Below are positions 1-12,423 of a stretch of DNA of 64,000 nt, piece by piece; the first letter of the stretch is position 1, and every line of letters begins with the position of its first letter. Under the pieces are notes generated by a model. It had not been told where the DNA came from. It worked only from the letters and a program-made list of their open reading frames with translations, and did no database searches. The position numbers and the translations under genes were made by a program. Source of the stretch: Ciona intestinalis (taxonomy: Eukaryota; Chordata; Ascidiacea; Phlebobranchia; Cionidae); contig NC_020166.2 of assembly GCF_000224145.3 (NCBI RefSeq), positions 7,218,759 through 7,282,758 of the forward strand, read 5' to 3'.

Positions 1-201
1 TATAAAATACTTAATTACAATATGAGACTAATTTTTCGATCTAATTCCCCATCACCACCAGATTCAAAATAACAATAGTAACCACCATATAGTTTTGCTC
101 TTTTCAAGAATATGTGCAACTTATGTATAATACCAGTATTTCAGTTATATTATAAAACTACTGTTAGCTTTGCATTGCCATTCTGACAACATAATAACCA
201 C

Positions 202-3200
202 CTTGAGTTCCAACTAACACCAACGGGAGATTATTCAAAGAACGATGTTGTACAAGTCTTCTGTAGTAATTGTATATTGCATGAAATGATGTTTCATCAT
301 CCAAACTGAACACAAATATCACCCCATCCACCCAGTTGGAAAACTAAACAGAATTAGTTTAATTAAAATCAATGTTTATTACACACTTCAATTAAATTGG
401 AAGGTGGTTTTCGAAAATGACTGTAATCTATTAATCTGCTATACACAAATACACCATTATGTAGATTACTAATTTAAATTCTTTATTCATTTGAAAAGTT
501 TAGACATTAGAAAAGGGAAAATGACAAACAGAATCCTATGATTAAAAAGACGAAATTACTATAGGTGCATTATGATTTTTTAACAAATTTAACGAATGGT
601 ATAAATGGAACAACCTACTAAGAATTAATTTAGCTGAATCGATTTTTTAAAATTAGATTTAAAACCTCAATTTCCGGAGGTCCCCCTTCATCCCTTATAA
701 GGAGAAGAAAACTTTGTCCGTCAACGACAACCTCCTTTTTAAATCTTCCACCTTCAGGAGATTCTTCTCGAACATAGGAACCAGTCAAGTATCGATGAAC
801 CAATGCTGATTTTCCGCTAGTTACGCTACCCAGTATGCCCTGTGAGTGAAACACCTGTTAGGTTTGGATAATATGGCAATATTGAAAATTGCCTAAGTCC
901 CAAATGTATGATGTATAGCATAACCCTATTTCAGAACAACTGTTGTTTGATAGAAAAGCACAGTTCCTGCTGCTGGACATTGTAAAGATACTAGTCTGTT
1001 CACTATTGTAAACCCAGCATTTGCAAGTTAAAAACTGTTGACTTGTGCTCTTCCAATTAAAATGCAAAATAATAGGGACGAATTTTTAACTAGCAATATA
1101 AGGTATAACAGAAAATATAGAGGTACAAAAAGCATTAAAGTTTTGTTCATATATCTAAGGTGTAATCTTGTAACTGAATGTTTGATTTCAAACTCACTGT
1201 TTAATTGAACACTTTCCATTATATGCATAAATATAATACAGTATTGTTATCGGATACTACCTCATACATGTGGTTTGTTGACATGACATTTAAATGAAGC
1301 AAGTAATTTAAGCTTAACCTGTTTTCTATTGCATAGTCCGCAGCACACTGAATAAGTGTTATCAAATCGCAAATAGAATCAACTATATGTATGTATCCTA
1401 GTTTCTGACAGAATTGGGACTTTTAGAATGGTAACATTGTAAAGTGTAATACTAATAAATAGCAAGGGCAAGGAAGGTTCTTTGAACAGGTTGCAGTCGC
1501 TTTTTCCACGCAGTAAACTTCCACTAAGAAGGTCATTAATTATTGAAATGCAAAAGTAATAATCCATTTGTGGATTAGAATAGCGGCGGTAATGAAGGAC
1601 GGCATACAGATTGAACTCACGAAACTATTACAGTAGATACGAATTAAACTGTAAGGTCCATCGCGAAGTTTAACTGGCACAACAAAATTTGGCAGTTACA
1701 AGTGAACGGAATGCGAAAAACTTTAATTGGTATCAGTTACAAAAATCTTTCTGGCGCGTGCGGCGGCTGATAAAACTATCGCGCATGAGAAAGAAGTAAT
1801 TGTATTACGAAGTACAAAGTGCGTTATGCAGGTGTGGACGCGTGTATAATGTGGCGTACGCATAAAAATAATTCAAGTTAAATGGTCCGAACACACTGTT
1901 AAAGTGCGCTTGAGTAATATGTATGAATTTTAAAGTAAACTTTTGACCGTTGTCGCGACAATTGAAAGTGGAAAATAGGGAAATTACATCTCTTGAGATT
2001 TCAATCAATTACGTAATCAAACAACAAGCAGTTAATGATAATTACTTCCATATACGGGACACAGCTATTGCTAAGTGTTTGATGTGCCAAAGTATATATG
2101 CTTTGGATGTGCCGTGCTAATAGTTCGCAACGTGTTCGGCCATTCTTTAAGTTGTAAACAGCAAAACAACGAACATCTTACGTCACAGTTAATGAAATAT
2201 AAATAATATTTAATGACTTTTATCCTAGCCCGACTACGTCACTGCAGAAAACTGAATTGTATTTTTGTAGAATAAAATTCAAGATAATAAAATATCGAGT
2301 TTGTTTTGAACTTTTGAATAACTGTATTTGTTTTGACACACTGTGCTGCTAATCATTTCGATTTTATTGATCATTGTGAAACCCACGAACTAAGTTATAA
2401 ACTGTAAGGTAAAGTAGGGGAGAAAGTGACATTAATACGAAAATTTCAATTTAGCGTTGCAGCTCTATTCATTTTTAAATTTGAATTAATTACTTTATTT
2501 TAAATCTGTTTTGTTTACGCCAGCTTTCTTTGCATATAGTTCATTCTCGTATCGCCGTTGCACTACTACCGATAGCAACTGTATCACATATACTCGTTTT
2601 GAGTATTCAGATTTCTCGAGCAACAGAAAACATTTTGATCGCCAATTGAACAGTTTCGCCATGGGTGACAGAAGTTTAGCAAACATTGACAAACAAAACA
2701 ATTTCATGTTGTGAGTGATTCACCGACAACATAATAACATAAGAAAGCTAGGGAGAAACACCTTGCGCTTGTTTTCGGTACCTATGAACAGCGACACACA
2801 GTTACGAGTTTAATGGTCCATGGAAACAGGTGGTAAAAATTACCACGAAATTTAAACCGCAAGATTGCAGATATCACAATTATTTATGGAAATGGGCGAT
2901 TATTTTAAACTGCATTGAATGCAAGCAAGCGATTTTCTCGTTGAATTACGTTACTGGGTCGGTCCGTGGCCTACTCAATACACACCTACTCAATACATTG
3001 AGTAGGCCATGGTCGGTCATATGTAAGGTAGAATATACACCGCTTCAATTACGCGTTGGTGTGTGGGCATATCCCGTTCAAACAGTAAGGGCAAATACAA
3101 CTATTTCAGTTTATTTCACATTTATTTTAAAAGATTACGTAATGCTTTTGTAAATATTAAGCAAGGACCGCAAGTAACGGTTATGTCAGGCGCCTGTTGG

Positions 3201-6200
3201 CCTTTGTTGTCAATAATACCCTTAACAGAGTGAAGCCAAGTACGTCGTTACAACACTTCAGTTCCAATGATCTGGTCACAGTGGGACGCTGTAAACGCTC
3301 GAATGATATTCTGAGGGACCGTCGGAAATTCTTAACCGAAACAAGGTTTTACTGCTCGTTGGTACGAAAGAAAACAACGGAACGACTTAATCGTTCAATG
3401 CTGTTTTCAATAAGACCCATTGTATGCGAAAAATAACTTGGCATAGAATTAATACAAAACGCGAATTGTAAGCAAAGCTTTCTACTGGTAGTGACTAAGT
3501 ACACACTTATATGGTTGAGATTCTCGATTGTAATTTAATCCTATTCACGCGCTGCAGTGTCATCTGCCTATGGATCAATGATTCAATCTTTTTAGACGGG
3601 CCTTTGCATTTGTATAGAAAAACTTGCGCATTTTTTAATGGCATTTAAATTGTACTACAAATAAAGTTCAATGACCGGAAACATCTCAACTTGCAAGACA
3701 TTTACGACTTCCAAGAAATCAAGATCTCTAGTCCAAATAGAGAATCGATTCACAGTACTGAAACTGTCAGATTTCCAAAACAACAAATACTGCGATTATA
3801 AGATCGTGGAATGAAAACCGTGTTTACTTCACGCTTTCGAAAACGGTAACGAAAACAACACTATAGCTGTTACAATACAGATGGCGTATTAACATAATAT
3901 TTTACTCGTTAATTGGGTTCGATAAGTAATGTAGTAGGGCAGGAGAAGATGGGACACGTTTAGAACATACTATCCAAATATCCTGATCGTGTTTTAAGCA
4001 ATTAACAGTGATCTACGGAAGTTGTGAGGATACGGTTTTATCATTCTTTAAATGTTCTTTATTTACTACAATATGGGACGAGAAAATAAAATGAAAAGGT
4101 GTCCCATCTTCACCAACCCTACTGTAACCATACTAGAAATACGGGCAAAACAACAACCTTTGATACTGTAGTGAGAGAATACTAATCAACCGACATAAGA
4201 GCCTGTGTTACCTTATTCGGCTTATCGGGTAGGCTGGTCCTATTGATTTTAAAACAAAACTACATATTGGGCAAATTACCTTCAGCCGACGAACAGGCAA
4301 TTTGTCATACTTACACAGCACACTCCAGATACAGCGTTGCTTGAACGAGTGGAAATCGATAAAAAATATGTTATGCACAGGTCGGTTAATTAATGGAAGT
4401 TATTAAAAGTCAGTTACTTGACAGGTTACCTATGCCCTATTGTCAAAACCAAAACATCGCACGAAGAGGCATTGTGTAAAGAACCTTTGATGTTTGCTAT
4501 TAAAGTGTTTATTTCATTCGTTCAGCAGACTAGTCGTCTAGATATATTGATAACGTTAGAAATACACTGCAAAACATCATCGCGTATCGGCGTATGTAAC
4601 AGATGCAATGAGAGGCGAGTAAAGCAACACATGTTTCGCGACAACTGGAAAAACCAAATTAATGACGTCACAATGCGTTTGCGAAGAACAAATTTAGTTG
4701 CACGAATGGTCCCTGGCTGTATATCTGTACGAGCGCAAGTGTTTCAAATATATTCTGTTAGTATTTGTGAAAAATAAACAATATATATATTCTGTTGGTA
4801 CTTGTGAAAAATAAACGATCGCGTGGGTCGATAGGTTCCCATTTTAGCCAATCGATAAAGGAGTTTTCCTTCTGTGCTAACGTGGGATAAGACTGACTTG
4901 GTTTAGCCTGTATGTGGCCTATTGCGAATCGCTACGCAAGTAAAGTACCAAAGAAAACATTGAAAACATCTAGTGTACAATATTAACACTTTAGTTAGGG
5001 TTTGCAGCACCATAAATACATAAACTGTGCCATAAAAACACTCATTGTATACACCACAGGATCAGCATAGTGTAGACCCATAAATGCATAATTAATTACC
5101 AATTTTCACATTTCAGCATAACATTTTTTACATTTATTATGAGTTGTATAAGCAAATGCATATACATCAAAACAAGTATAAAAAGTAGCCTGAACTTAAT
5201 TAACACTGCAGTACTAATAACTTTAGCTTAAAATATACTGTGAAGACAAAGGATCTAATTTTACAGTGTCTCAATGGAAATGGTAACCTGTGATAGACAC
5301 AGACGTAACTTGATATCAAATGAAATGAATGGACTCCCCTTCTATGAGTAAGACTGGCTGGTTTTAAAAGTCTGCTGTTTCTTCTTTAATTAAAGTACAA
5401 AGAACTGGACATAAGGAGCATGAATTATTAAAAAGAATTGTTCAAAGCAAGCCTGTAGGGAACATAATTATGTTACATACCCCCCGTTGTGTATTTCAAG
5501 GGCCTTAGAAAAAAACAAATTTCATAAACCCGATTAAATTTAAAATGATCTGGACCAAATTTAGAAATATTGTTGTCAATTTTCTCAAAACCTCTTTTTC
5601 GGGGTGAAATTTAATATTTTCACTACTGTTAAGGTATTTAAATAGAAATATCTAAGTTTGTTAAAAATGGAAAACTACACAAAAATTGCATGTTTCCTGA
5701 TGTCATATACTACCACATGAATCAGGTCAGTTACATTGCCAATAATTTAACATTTAATATGGGTGGCTGCCAATCATTTAATATCGTCATGTATGTTCAG
5801 TAGTATTGGATACCAGGCACCAGTCATACAATTCCATTGCTCACATTACAACAACAAACCACCGTGAGAAGACAAAACTATAACTCACGTTTCACGCGTC
5901 AAGCCTTGAATGAATGCATTTGGCAAACAATTATTATAAAATGTCACAAACAATGACAACGGAAATATATCGCTGCCAATACAGGATACAGCTATTTGAA
6001 ATCAATACAAACTGAATTTATTTTAATTTCACCATGTGTCTTAACGTACACTGTCTGTAGGTTTTTAATATTTACTGTGTTCATGCTGATTTATCGGGTA
6101 TGGTTATGAACACAGAAGAATACATCAATGCACACAAAGGCAAGGATATTATGATCCATATGTTTGCTTTGACTTGAATGAACCCAGGTACAAAAAATAC

Positions 6201-7135
6201 AACAACATGGCATTGTGTTTTTGCTAATACTTATTCAGTCTAACATGGGACACTCACACACATATTGATATAATATTTCAATATCAAAATGAGACACAAT
6301 GGCAAACTATATAATAAGAGTAAACCCACTTCAAGTTCAGGTACTAGGATATATTGTATTTACTTACCAGTTTGATTTCTGGAACTGATTTACTCAACGT
6401 CCATTCCTGACTGTTAACAAAGGAATCTACAGCAAAATAAAGTTTTAAAAATGCTGTTCAATCTTTAATGGCCAACAGTATTTGGTAAAAAAACAACATC
6501 ATCTTGACTACCACCTGGTGCTTGAAGATGATATTGTATTACTACTTTTTAGGACATAATCCTTTGACTATAAATTTTATATAGTAGGCCTATAATAAGT
6601 GTCATGCATTATGGGTCCCATACACCAAAACAAATGTATATTGCATTTACTTCAATCAAAGAAATAATACATTTGAAGAAGTTTGCTGTCCCCATAAAAT
6701 GCAACATTATGATTGTGCATGAAATATGTTTTTAACTTGTTATAAATAGGCTGGAACATTAAAAGAAAGCAAAAACATATGCCACATATATTACCTTCTA
6801 TGTTGATAATATGATCCCTGATTTGGTTCTGTAGATCATGGTCAGGAATTCTTTGTAGAAGCTCATAAACTGCATATATGTTGGGATGCACGCCCTCAAA
6901 TCTAATGTATAAAAGAATATAAAATAGCATATTTACAAATTACAATATTGTATTACTCATACTTTGAAAACAAATTAAATTTATTTTTAATATCAAGCTA
7001 GTAGTTTGTCATTAACATTTCATTTTAAAACTATAACACATGGTATTTTAGCATTTGATTTATAGAGTTGTTATACCTTTGTATTTCCTGACGTATTGCA
7101 GCAGAGTTATTCAGTTCTTGCTTATAATTACTCAT
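202..7135 (-). CDS. AGAP1: AGAP/centaurin-gamma ArfGAP, N-terminal five exons (gene runs off the left edge)
   Basis: Five exons join in frame: 7077..7135 (ATG at 7135), 6795..6901, 6368..6426, 666..839 and 202..343; all have GT-AG borders and compatible phases. The product starts [19 protein letters not shown], continues through [15 protein letters not shown] and [11 protein letters not shown], then the Miro-like GTPase domain with P-loop [38 protein letters not shown] and [11 protein letters not shown]. These are hallmark segments of AGAP1/2/3 proteins, which regulate Arf GTPases and endosomal traffic via C-terminal PH, ArfGAP and ankyrin domains that would lie beyond position 1. Exon 3 to exon 4 spans a 5.5-kb intron. 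The last visible exon ends in phase 1 after VLVGTQ. AGAP1 is used as the symbol because the N-terminus is most like AGAP1; a single invertebrate AGAP orthologue is equally possible. The 5' end is duplicated at 28.55-29.61 kb. Confidence 0.93.
2966..3010. repeat. Short inverted repeat
   Basis: GGCCTACTCAAT near 2967 is mirrored by ATTGAGTAGGCC ending near 3009, with a further direct copy of CCTACTCAATACA in the loop. A weaker GGCCTACT/AGTAGGCC pair exists at 9704-9739. Function unknown. Confidence 0.5.
3932..4124 (-). mobile_element. Ciona-type MITE copy 1
   Basis: Starts TAGTAGGGCAGGAGAAGATG and ends CCAACCCTACT with TA-rich flanks. The internal GATCGTGTTTTAAGCAATTAACA and TATTTACTACAATATGGGACG blocks match the family in reverse orientation. 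It lies in the AGAP intron. Confidence 0.8.
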
Positions 7136-7892
7136 AATGCTGTGGAAGATTGCTCAAATTCGCGTATCCACTTTTTCATTTTGTCCAAACACGTGAAAAA
7201 GTAAAGTAAACATTCAAATTTGCCTCAGTAACTGTCTGTGTCGAGCAGAAAACAACGTTATACTAGTTGTAAACATGTACGTAAGTGATCGTCTAATGCG
7301 CAATACGAAGTATAATAGCAACTGAAAGCAACACAACAACAGCTGGTTCAGCAGCCGCCTAATATGGACCGCACAGTCAAGTGTGCATCAGCGGTGTATA
7401 TTTTAGATCGCTGGCGACGCAAGTGACCGCCACTGGTTGAATACGCGTCGCAATTTTCTGGTTGTGTTGTGAGCAAGCGACTCCCACTTCGCACATCAGT
7501 GGTGAAGAGTTCAAACATAGTATAAGTTCAAACATAGTGTTAGTGTACAATGGTTCAAACATCTTCAGTTTAATTGACAGTTTTTATCGCAATTCTACAA
7601 AACTTTGTTACGTCACTTTTGTGAAGCAAATATTGACTTCTGTACACTGTCCAGAACTCCACTGAAATAATATTCACTGTTTTACAGACCAAAATACTGT
7701 CTGCATTCAGTAAGCCATGCTGCAGCTCGACTTTAAGCACACGAAAAAGATTAATACTCATACTCTTTCCGTTCGTGAATTATAACTAGACATAGTGTTT
7801 TCCAAGTCACTTCCATGGATTTTGATTCCAAAATAATGTTAAAACCAACAACAGTTTACTGCTATTAAATTCTTTATTAATTTCTGATTCAC
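6879..7892. repeat. Segmental duplication, copy A (AGAP exon 2 part, exon 1 and upstream region)
   Basis: Nearly identical to 28553..29607, starting at TGTTGGGATGCACG and ending at CTGATTCAC. Differences include small homopolymer indels, an extra AGTTCAAACATAGTATA-type duplication near 7515-7535 here, and a 53-bp insertion present only in the other copy. Copy A runs straight into an N gap at 7893, copy B starts straight after one at 28552. This suggests two haplotypes or a mis-scaffolded allele, although a true duplication cannot be excluded. Confidence 0.9.
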
Positions 7893-7942
7893 NNNNNNNN
7901 NNNNNNNNNNNNNNNNNNNNNNNNNNNNNNNNNNNNNNNNNN
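7893..7942. other. Assembly gap (50 N)
   Basis: Run of 50 N directly after the segmental duplication copy A. A single further N lies at 7957. Confidence 0.99.
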
Positions 7943-8265
7943 AGGTAAATAAAACNAGAAGAGGAATTAGCAGCAAAAGCTGGAGAAAGATTTGTTGGTT
8001 TTTTCACAACGAAACTATTAAAGCAGTTTAAACAGCAGGTATAGTAAACAACACTCAGGGTAAAGGTGTTTCAGAGTAACATGACAGAAATAGTATTTGC
8101 CTGTTTAAATACAGTAACGAAGATTAGGTTAGTTACAAAAACCTAAGAGAATAAAATCAGCAGCAATATGAAAATAGTTGAAAACACGCCAAGGATAAAA
8201 TCGTGTAAAAGTGTCTAAGCATCAATAAATGTTTATGAAAAGCAATATAAAAATTTCAACCATTA

Positions 8266-8337
8266 AGGCACCACTGGGGATCGAACCCAGGATCTCCTGT
8301 TTACTAGACAGGCGCTTTACCACTAAGCCATGGCGCC
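8266..8337 (-). tRNA. tRNA-Thr (anticodon AGT)
   Basis: The reverse complement folds as a complete 72-nt cloverleaf. The acceptor stem GGCGCCA pairs with TGGTGCC (one G-T wobble). The A box is TGGCTTAGTGGT. The anticodon stem CCTGT/ACAGG encloses the loop CTAGTAA with anticodon AGT. The T arm contains GGTTCGATCC (B box). The sequence is close to the vertebrate tRNA-Thr(AGT). No intron and no encoded CCA; a pol III terminator (five T on the minus strand) follows at about 8249-8253. Confidence 0.96.
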
Positions 8338-8436
8338 GACGTTTTACTCGGTTTCAAAAAATGACCACAACGGTAGGGCGATACTTTAACGACTGCGGAC
8401 ACGCTTGTATACTCAACCATTAGGGTGTATTTAATC

Positions 8437-8686
8437 AGGGGCGGATCTAGGGGGGGGCGAATGGGGCGATCGCCCCCCCTAGACCTGGCCGTAGAACAAA
8501 AAAAAATTAAAAAAAAAAAAAAAAAAAAAAAATTAAAAAAAAAGTATGCACTTTTACATTAAAAAACTTTTAAATTAAAAAAAGTATGCACCAGCACAGA
8601 GATATTGTTATGGATCCAGATGCTATTATTAACCGTTTTGCAAACAGTAAAAACCGCAGATTGGATTTTGTAGTGTAGGCTATGTA
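8437..8686 (+). mobile_element. Deleted hAT transposon with transposase C-terminal remnant
   Basis: Starts with CAGGGGCGGATCTAGGGG, the terminal inverted repeat typical of Zaphod-like hAT elements, followed by a GC-rich hairpin (GGGGCGATCGCCCC) and a poly-A/AATT tract. From 8595 to the TAG at 8676-8678 an open frame reads HRDIVMDPDAIINRFANSKN and then RRLDFVV, which matches the usual C-terminal end of hAT transposases of this group. The middle of the element is missing, and its right end is lost in the gap at 8687. Confidence 0.7.
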
Positions 8687-8736
8687 NNNNNNNNNNNNNN
8701 NNNNNNNNNNNNNNNNNNNNNNNNNNNNNNNNNNNN
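8687..8736. other. Assembly gap (50 N)
   Basis: Run of 50 N between the hAT remnant and the GPCR fragment. Confidence 0.99.
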
Positions 8737-8737
8737 T

Positions 8738-9227
8738 CATGGTGATATCAGTTATTACGGGAGCACCAGTGTATGTATGCCGAAATTGTTTGTGTATATG
8801 GGAGAGGAAACATGGTTGTATTCAACCTGTATAATAACGGTTAACTTCTTACTATTTCTGTACATGTTGGTTGGATATATCTTGATATACCAGAAAAGCA
8901 CAACGATGGAATCAAACTCTGCTGCAGGCGCGCGAAAAAGCTGCGATGCAGAATCGCATCGTTCGACTGATACTAACGAACTTTTTGTGTTGGATTCCAA
9001 TTTGTATTATGGCTTTTATCAGCTTGTCAGGGGTAAAATTGGACCCAGTTGTGTACGTAATCAGTGCTGGCGTTTTACTTCCTTTAAACAGTGCATTAAA
9101 TCCAATAATTTATTCGCCAATAATAAGCAGCCGAGTACACAGTATATACACTATTGTAGTTAAACAATGGCAAAGAAGAAACACACGTACTTCCAATATA
9201 GTGATAAATCCAGCAAATGCGAAATAA
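8738..9227 (+). pseudogene. Relaxin-receptor/LGR-like GPCR C-terminal half, frameshifted
   Basis: The frame open from 8738 encodes the end of extracellular loop 2 (YYGSTSVCMPKLF) and TM5 (STCIITVNFLLFLYMLVGYI), then leaves frame within intracellular loop 3. The following segment, in a different frame, reads REKAAMQNRIVRLILTNFLC WIPI (TM6), then LPLNSALNPIIYSP (TM7) and a short tail ending NPANAK at the stop in 9227. The order and the motifs CWIPI and NSALNPI.Y are those of rhodopsin-family receptors of the RXFP/LGR type. The shift lies around 8925-8945 in a GCGCGCG/AAAAA stretch and could be a sequencing error, a polymorphism or true decay. TM1-TM4 and any leucine-rich ectodomain would lie in or left of the gap, where a hAT fragment sits instead. 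Confidence 0.7.
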
Positions 9228-10798
9228 GTATACAGTTGTACATATAACATGGGCTTTAAAAATCCATTATATATTTATTCAGTTTGTTATTGTCATTCTT
9301 ATTCGCTTCCATGTGTAAGTGGTTTAGACTGTATAGTAAGCACCTTGTAGAACCCTTCAGGAATTGCACGAACTCTGACCAGAGTAACGTTACATTGGTG
9401 TATTGGATTACCGTGGTTAGAACGTTGTTGTATTTGATTACTGTGGTCAAGACTTTATAGTGTGTTCGAGCGTTATTCTTGCCGTTTTATTATAGTAGTT
9501 TTTATATGCTATAAACTGTGTGTTAAAAAATCCTACATCAGTCTGGTCAATCGCGGTAAGCCGTCAGATCAGCGTCCCGGACCACACTTTACGTAACACC
9601 AATATGCCGATAATGCGTTTCGTTTAAAGCATAATTGAAAAAATTGTTTCTTGTGTCCATGCATGCTTAAATCCTAAAACACTATTTTCCAATAATAAAC
9701 CACGGCCTACTAGAGATATATTTGGTAGTGTAGTAGGCCATGTACTATGCTTATGCTTGAAGTCATACGAGAACGAAACGTAGAATGTTCTTGCCTGGAT
9801 TTTAAAGGATCGAGTTATTGCAACTAAGTATCGTAATTTTAACCAAACTCTCCCAATTGAAGCATACAGGAACGCAAAATGAGACTTCTACAATTATTGT
9901 AGTAGGCTATACACTTTGCATTATTTACTTTATTACATATGCACAGTTAAAGTGTGGGTGTGACAGATTTAATGATATGTGGTAGGGTGGGAAAGACGAG
10001 ACACCTATATAATATCCAAAAATCCTGATCACGTTTTAAACAATTAACAACGCGGCCTATATGAGTCGTGAGGATACAGTTTTATAATTAGTTTTATAGT
10101 TGTGAGGATACAGCTTAAAATATTTTAACCAAATTTAGCCTTTTTAAATAAATATTTTTTTTAATTTATACCTTGGATTACAATGATAAACTTTATATTG
10201 AATTAACAAATACGGGAAATTAATAGTCGTTAACACGCTAAGGATAAAATGATAAATGAAGTATTAGTTGAAGAATGAGGTACAAATAGTTAATTATAAC
10301 AGATTACTTTGTAATTGGAAGAAAAATGTGGGTAACAACACAACCCGTGCAATGGGGGGGGGGGGCTTTACAGTAGTTCGACCCAAACATTAGATCATGG
10401 TAGAAAAATAAAACCCCTTAAGAGAAATCCCACCTTTAGTTCACAATTGTTTCAGAGGAACACTTATGGATTACACAATAAAGAGAAGTATAGAGTAATG
10501 GTGAAATACAAATGTTATAAATTATGGGTACAAAGCATTGCAGCAAAAATGATTATGATAACAATGAATGCTGGTGTTCCTAATATGATTACAGATTCAA
10601 CAATAATTGCTATAGATAAGCATATCCCATATTCTTCATATGTTAAAAAGGCAGTATATGTAAAATATTAAATGAACTTAAAGAATTTTTTGCAGTGGAA
10701 AAATAATACACAACACTTTGGCACTGTACGGGTAGTTTTCACAGTATTTTATACAAGAAGGTTAAAATGTTTACAGCATTTTTGGGTAATATGTTAGT
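9228..10798. other. Intergenic, no gene seen
   Basis: AT-rich sequence between the GPCR fragment and the D-serine dehydratase stop. It holds a truncated MITE from 9982, an inverted GGCCTACT/AGTAGGCC pair at 9704-9739 and a poly-G run near 10355. The 74-codon frame at 10447..10671 has no recognisable features. Confidence 0.6.
9982..10110 (-). mobile_element. MITE copy 2, 3' truncated
   Basis: Starts GTAGGGTGGGAAAGACGAGACACC and carries TCCTGATCACGTTTTAAAC and GAGTCGTGAGGATACAG, then degenerates into a short internal duplication of TTTTATAATTAG/GTTGTGAGGATACAG. The matching right terminus is absent. Confidence 0.7.
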
Positions 10799-12019
10799 TT
10801 ACCAACCCTTTACTGGCCTCCAGTGGTCAATAATGTTGTCATTTTGATCAGCAACATAGAACACTGGATGCATTGCACAAGTGGCACAAGAATGATATGG
10901 ATATATACGCAAAAATGAATCAACAGGATAGCGGGACAAGTCCAGCGGTTTGGTAGAATCTTTACTTTTAACAATACCGTGCTCTTGACTCATATGAGCC
11001 AGCTTAAGCTCTGGATGATCAACAATCAACCCATATCCTGAAGTTTCCTCACTGTCTTTAACTCCATGAAGACTTATAGCAGTCCAACCACAATCAATGA
11101 TGAGAAAAACATCTTCCCCTTTCGTGTAATGACCAATGACTCTTGTTAGGACAAAACTAGCAATATCATCAATTTCACATGAACCAATCTTAACCTGTAA
11201 TAAAATAATGTTAATTTACCCAGCCTAGCTTTTACCCATAGTACTTTAAGTTGTACCTATGTGATATCCTATTATCAAGTTTACCTGCATGAGATCATAG
11301 AGCACATAATTTCCAGGGTGCCATTCTGTTAACTTTGACATCTCAGGTGCAGGTTTGCTACAAGAAGGGGTTGATCCAATACCATAAGATGGACAGGTAA
11401 TACCTTGTTTCTTTAATTCATCAACTAAAGTGAGCATTTTGTTTGTTGCCATCTTACCCACTTCTTTGATCTCTTCAGCATTTTTACATTTGTAGGAGTG
11501 ACCACAATGAGAATATAAACCTGAGAAAGTTACATTGCCACACTTTACAACTTCCTTAATAAGAGATACAGCATCAAGAGACTCAATTTGAACTCCAGAT
11601 CTTCCAGCACCAGTATCTACCTCCACAAGAACTTGCCAGTTCTTGTTATCTTTAAGTTTCCACTGCTCCAATGCTTTTAAAGCTGCCACATTATCCACAA
11701 ATACCACAAAGGATTTCATTTTTTCACTCAGCTCAGCACATTTTGGAGTCTTATGTGGAGAAATGGGATAGGCATAAATCACATTCTCGAAACCGTTTTC
11801 TGCAAGTAAATCTGCTTCCACGAGAGTAGAAACCTCCATTCCACACTTGGTACCTCCAGTTTGCATAATAGCAACTTCCAAACACTTCGTAGTTTTAAAA
11901 TGGGGCTTTAATGTAACTCCATGATCTTTTGCAAGCTTTAGCATTCGCTCACAATTTGCTTCTACCTTGTGTTTGTAAACAACCAAAGCTGGCGTTCTTA
12001 AATCATTCATCTTCTGCAT
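10799..12019 (-). CDS. D-serine dehydratase / D-threonine aldolase-like PLP enzyme
   Basis: Two exons, 11285..12019 and 10799..11194, join in phase 0 (CAG|GTAA donor, TTACAG acceptor) to give 376 residues, the same length as chicken D-serine dehydratase. The family (fold type III, alanine racemase N-domain-like) breaks D-serine to pyruvate and ammonia using PLP and zinc. The PLP lysine is K42 in LKPHFKTTK. VEVDTGAGRSG and YGIGSTPS are cofactor-binding segments. The zinc pair is H346 and C348 in IYPYHSCATCAMHP, which aligns with H347/C349 of the chicken enzyme. There is no signal peptide, so a cytosolic enzyme is expected. Two ATGs are possible, 12019 and 12010. The SDR gene lies about 400 bp upstream on the same strand. 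Confidence 0.9.
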
Positions 12020-12423
12020 TAATTTTCCTGATAAATAAACCTAACCCTAACCTGAGTACCACAAAGCCATTAATCAATTGAAACAAAAACAGTGAATTTA
12101 AAAAAAAATCATTTGCTACATAGTTTCATAAATAAACCTTCAAACAACATGCAAAGTTAATTAGTAATTATTCCTTCCACATTTAAATTTTTATTTGACA
12201 CCTAAATTTTAAAGTAGTCTATATTTATTATAGCTGTTAAGATCTAATTGAGTTTATACTTAATTTAGACACCACCAAATTTACAGTAATATGGGTGCAG
12301 TGTTGACATGTGAAAAACAATTAAAAAAAATAATTCATTGCAAAAAAGCAATAAAATGATACCAGTTAATCAAAATTTACAATAATTATACAATGTGAAA
12401 AATGTTGATTGTTTTTTTTTAAT
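12020..12423. other. Spacer between D-serine dehydratase and SDR gene
   Basis: About 400 bp of AT-rich sequence without a MITE or a credible ORF. It must contain the SDR 3' end and any promoter of the D-serine dehydratase gene; no clear TATA element or operon-like tight junction is seen. Confidence 0.5.

Larger units (their letters stand above)
840..6367. other. Large AGAP intron, no gene found
   Basis: This 5.5-kb stretch lies between AGAP exons 3 and 4. Open frames of 60-119 codons occur (for example 2830..3153 and 4418..4777 on the plus strand), but none shows a recognisable domain, a signal peptide or splice continuity. It contains one MITE (3932..4124), a short inverted repeat near 2967-3009, and AT-rich sequence. 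Confidence 0.7.

Noticed and set aside
2830-3153. 107-codon ORF in the AGAP intron
   Set aside because: It spans the inverted repeat at 2967-3009 and shows no domain.
4418-4777. 119-codon ORF in the AGAP intron
   Set aside because: No recognisable family, and it lies in an intron among repeats.
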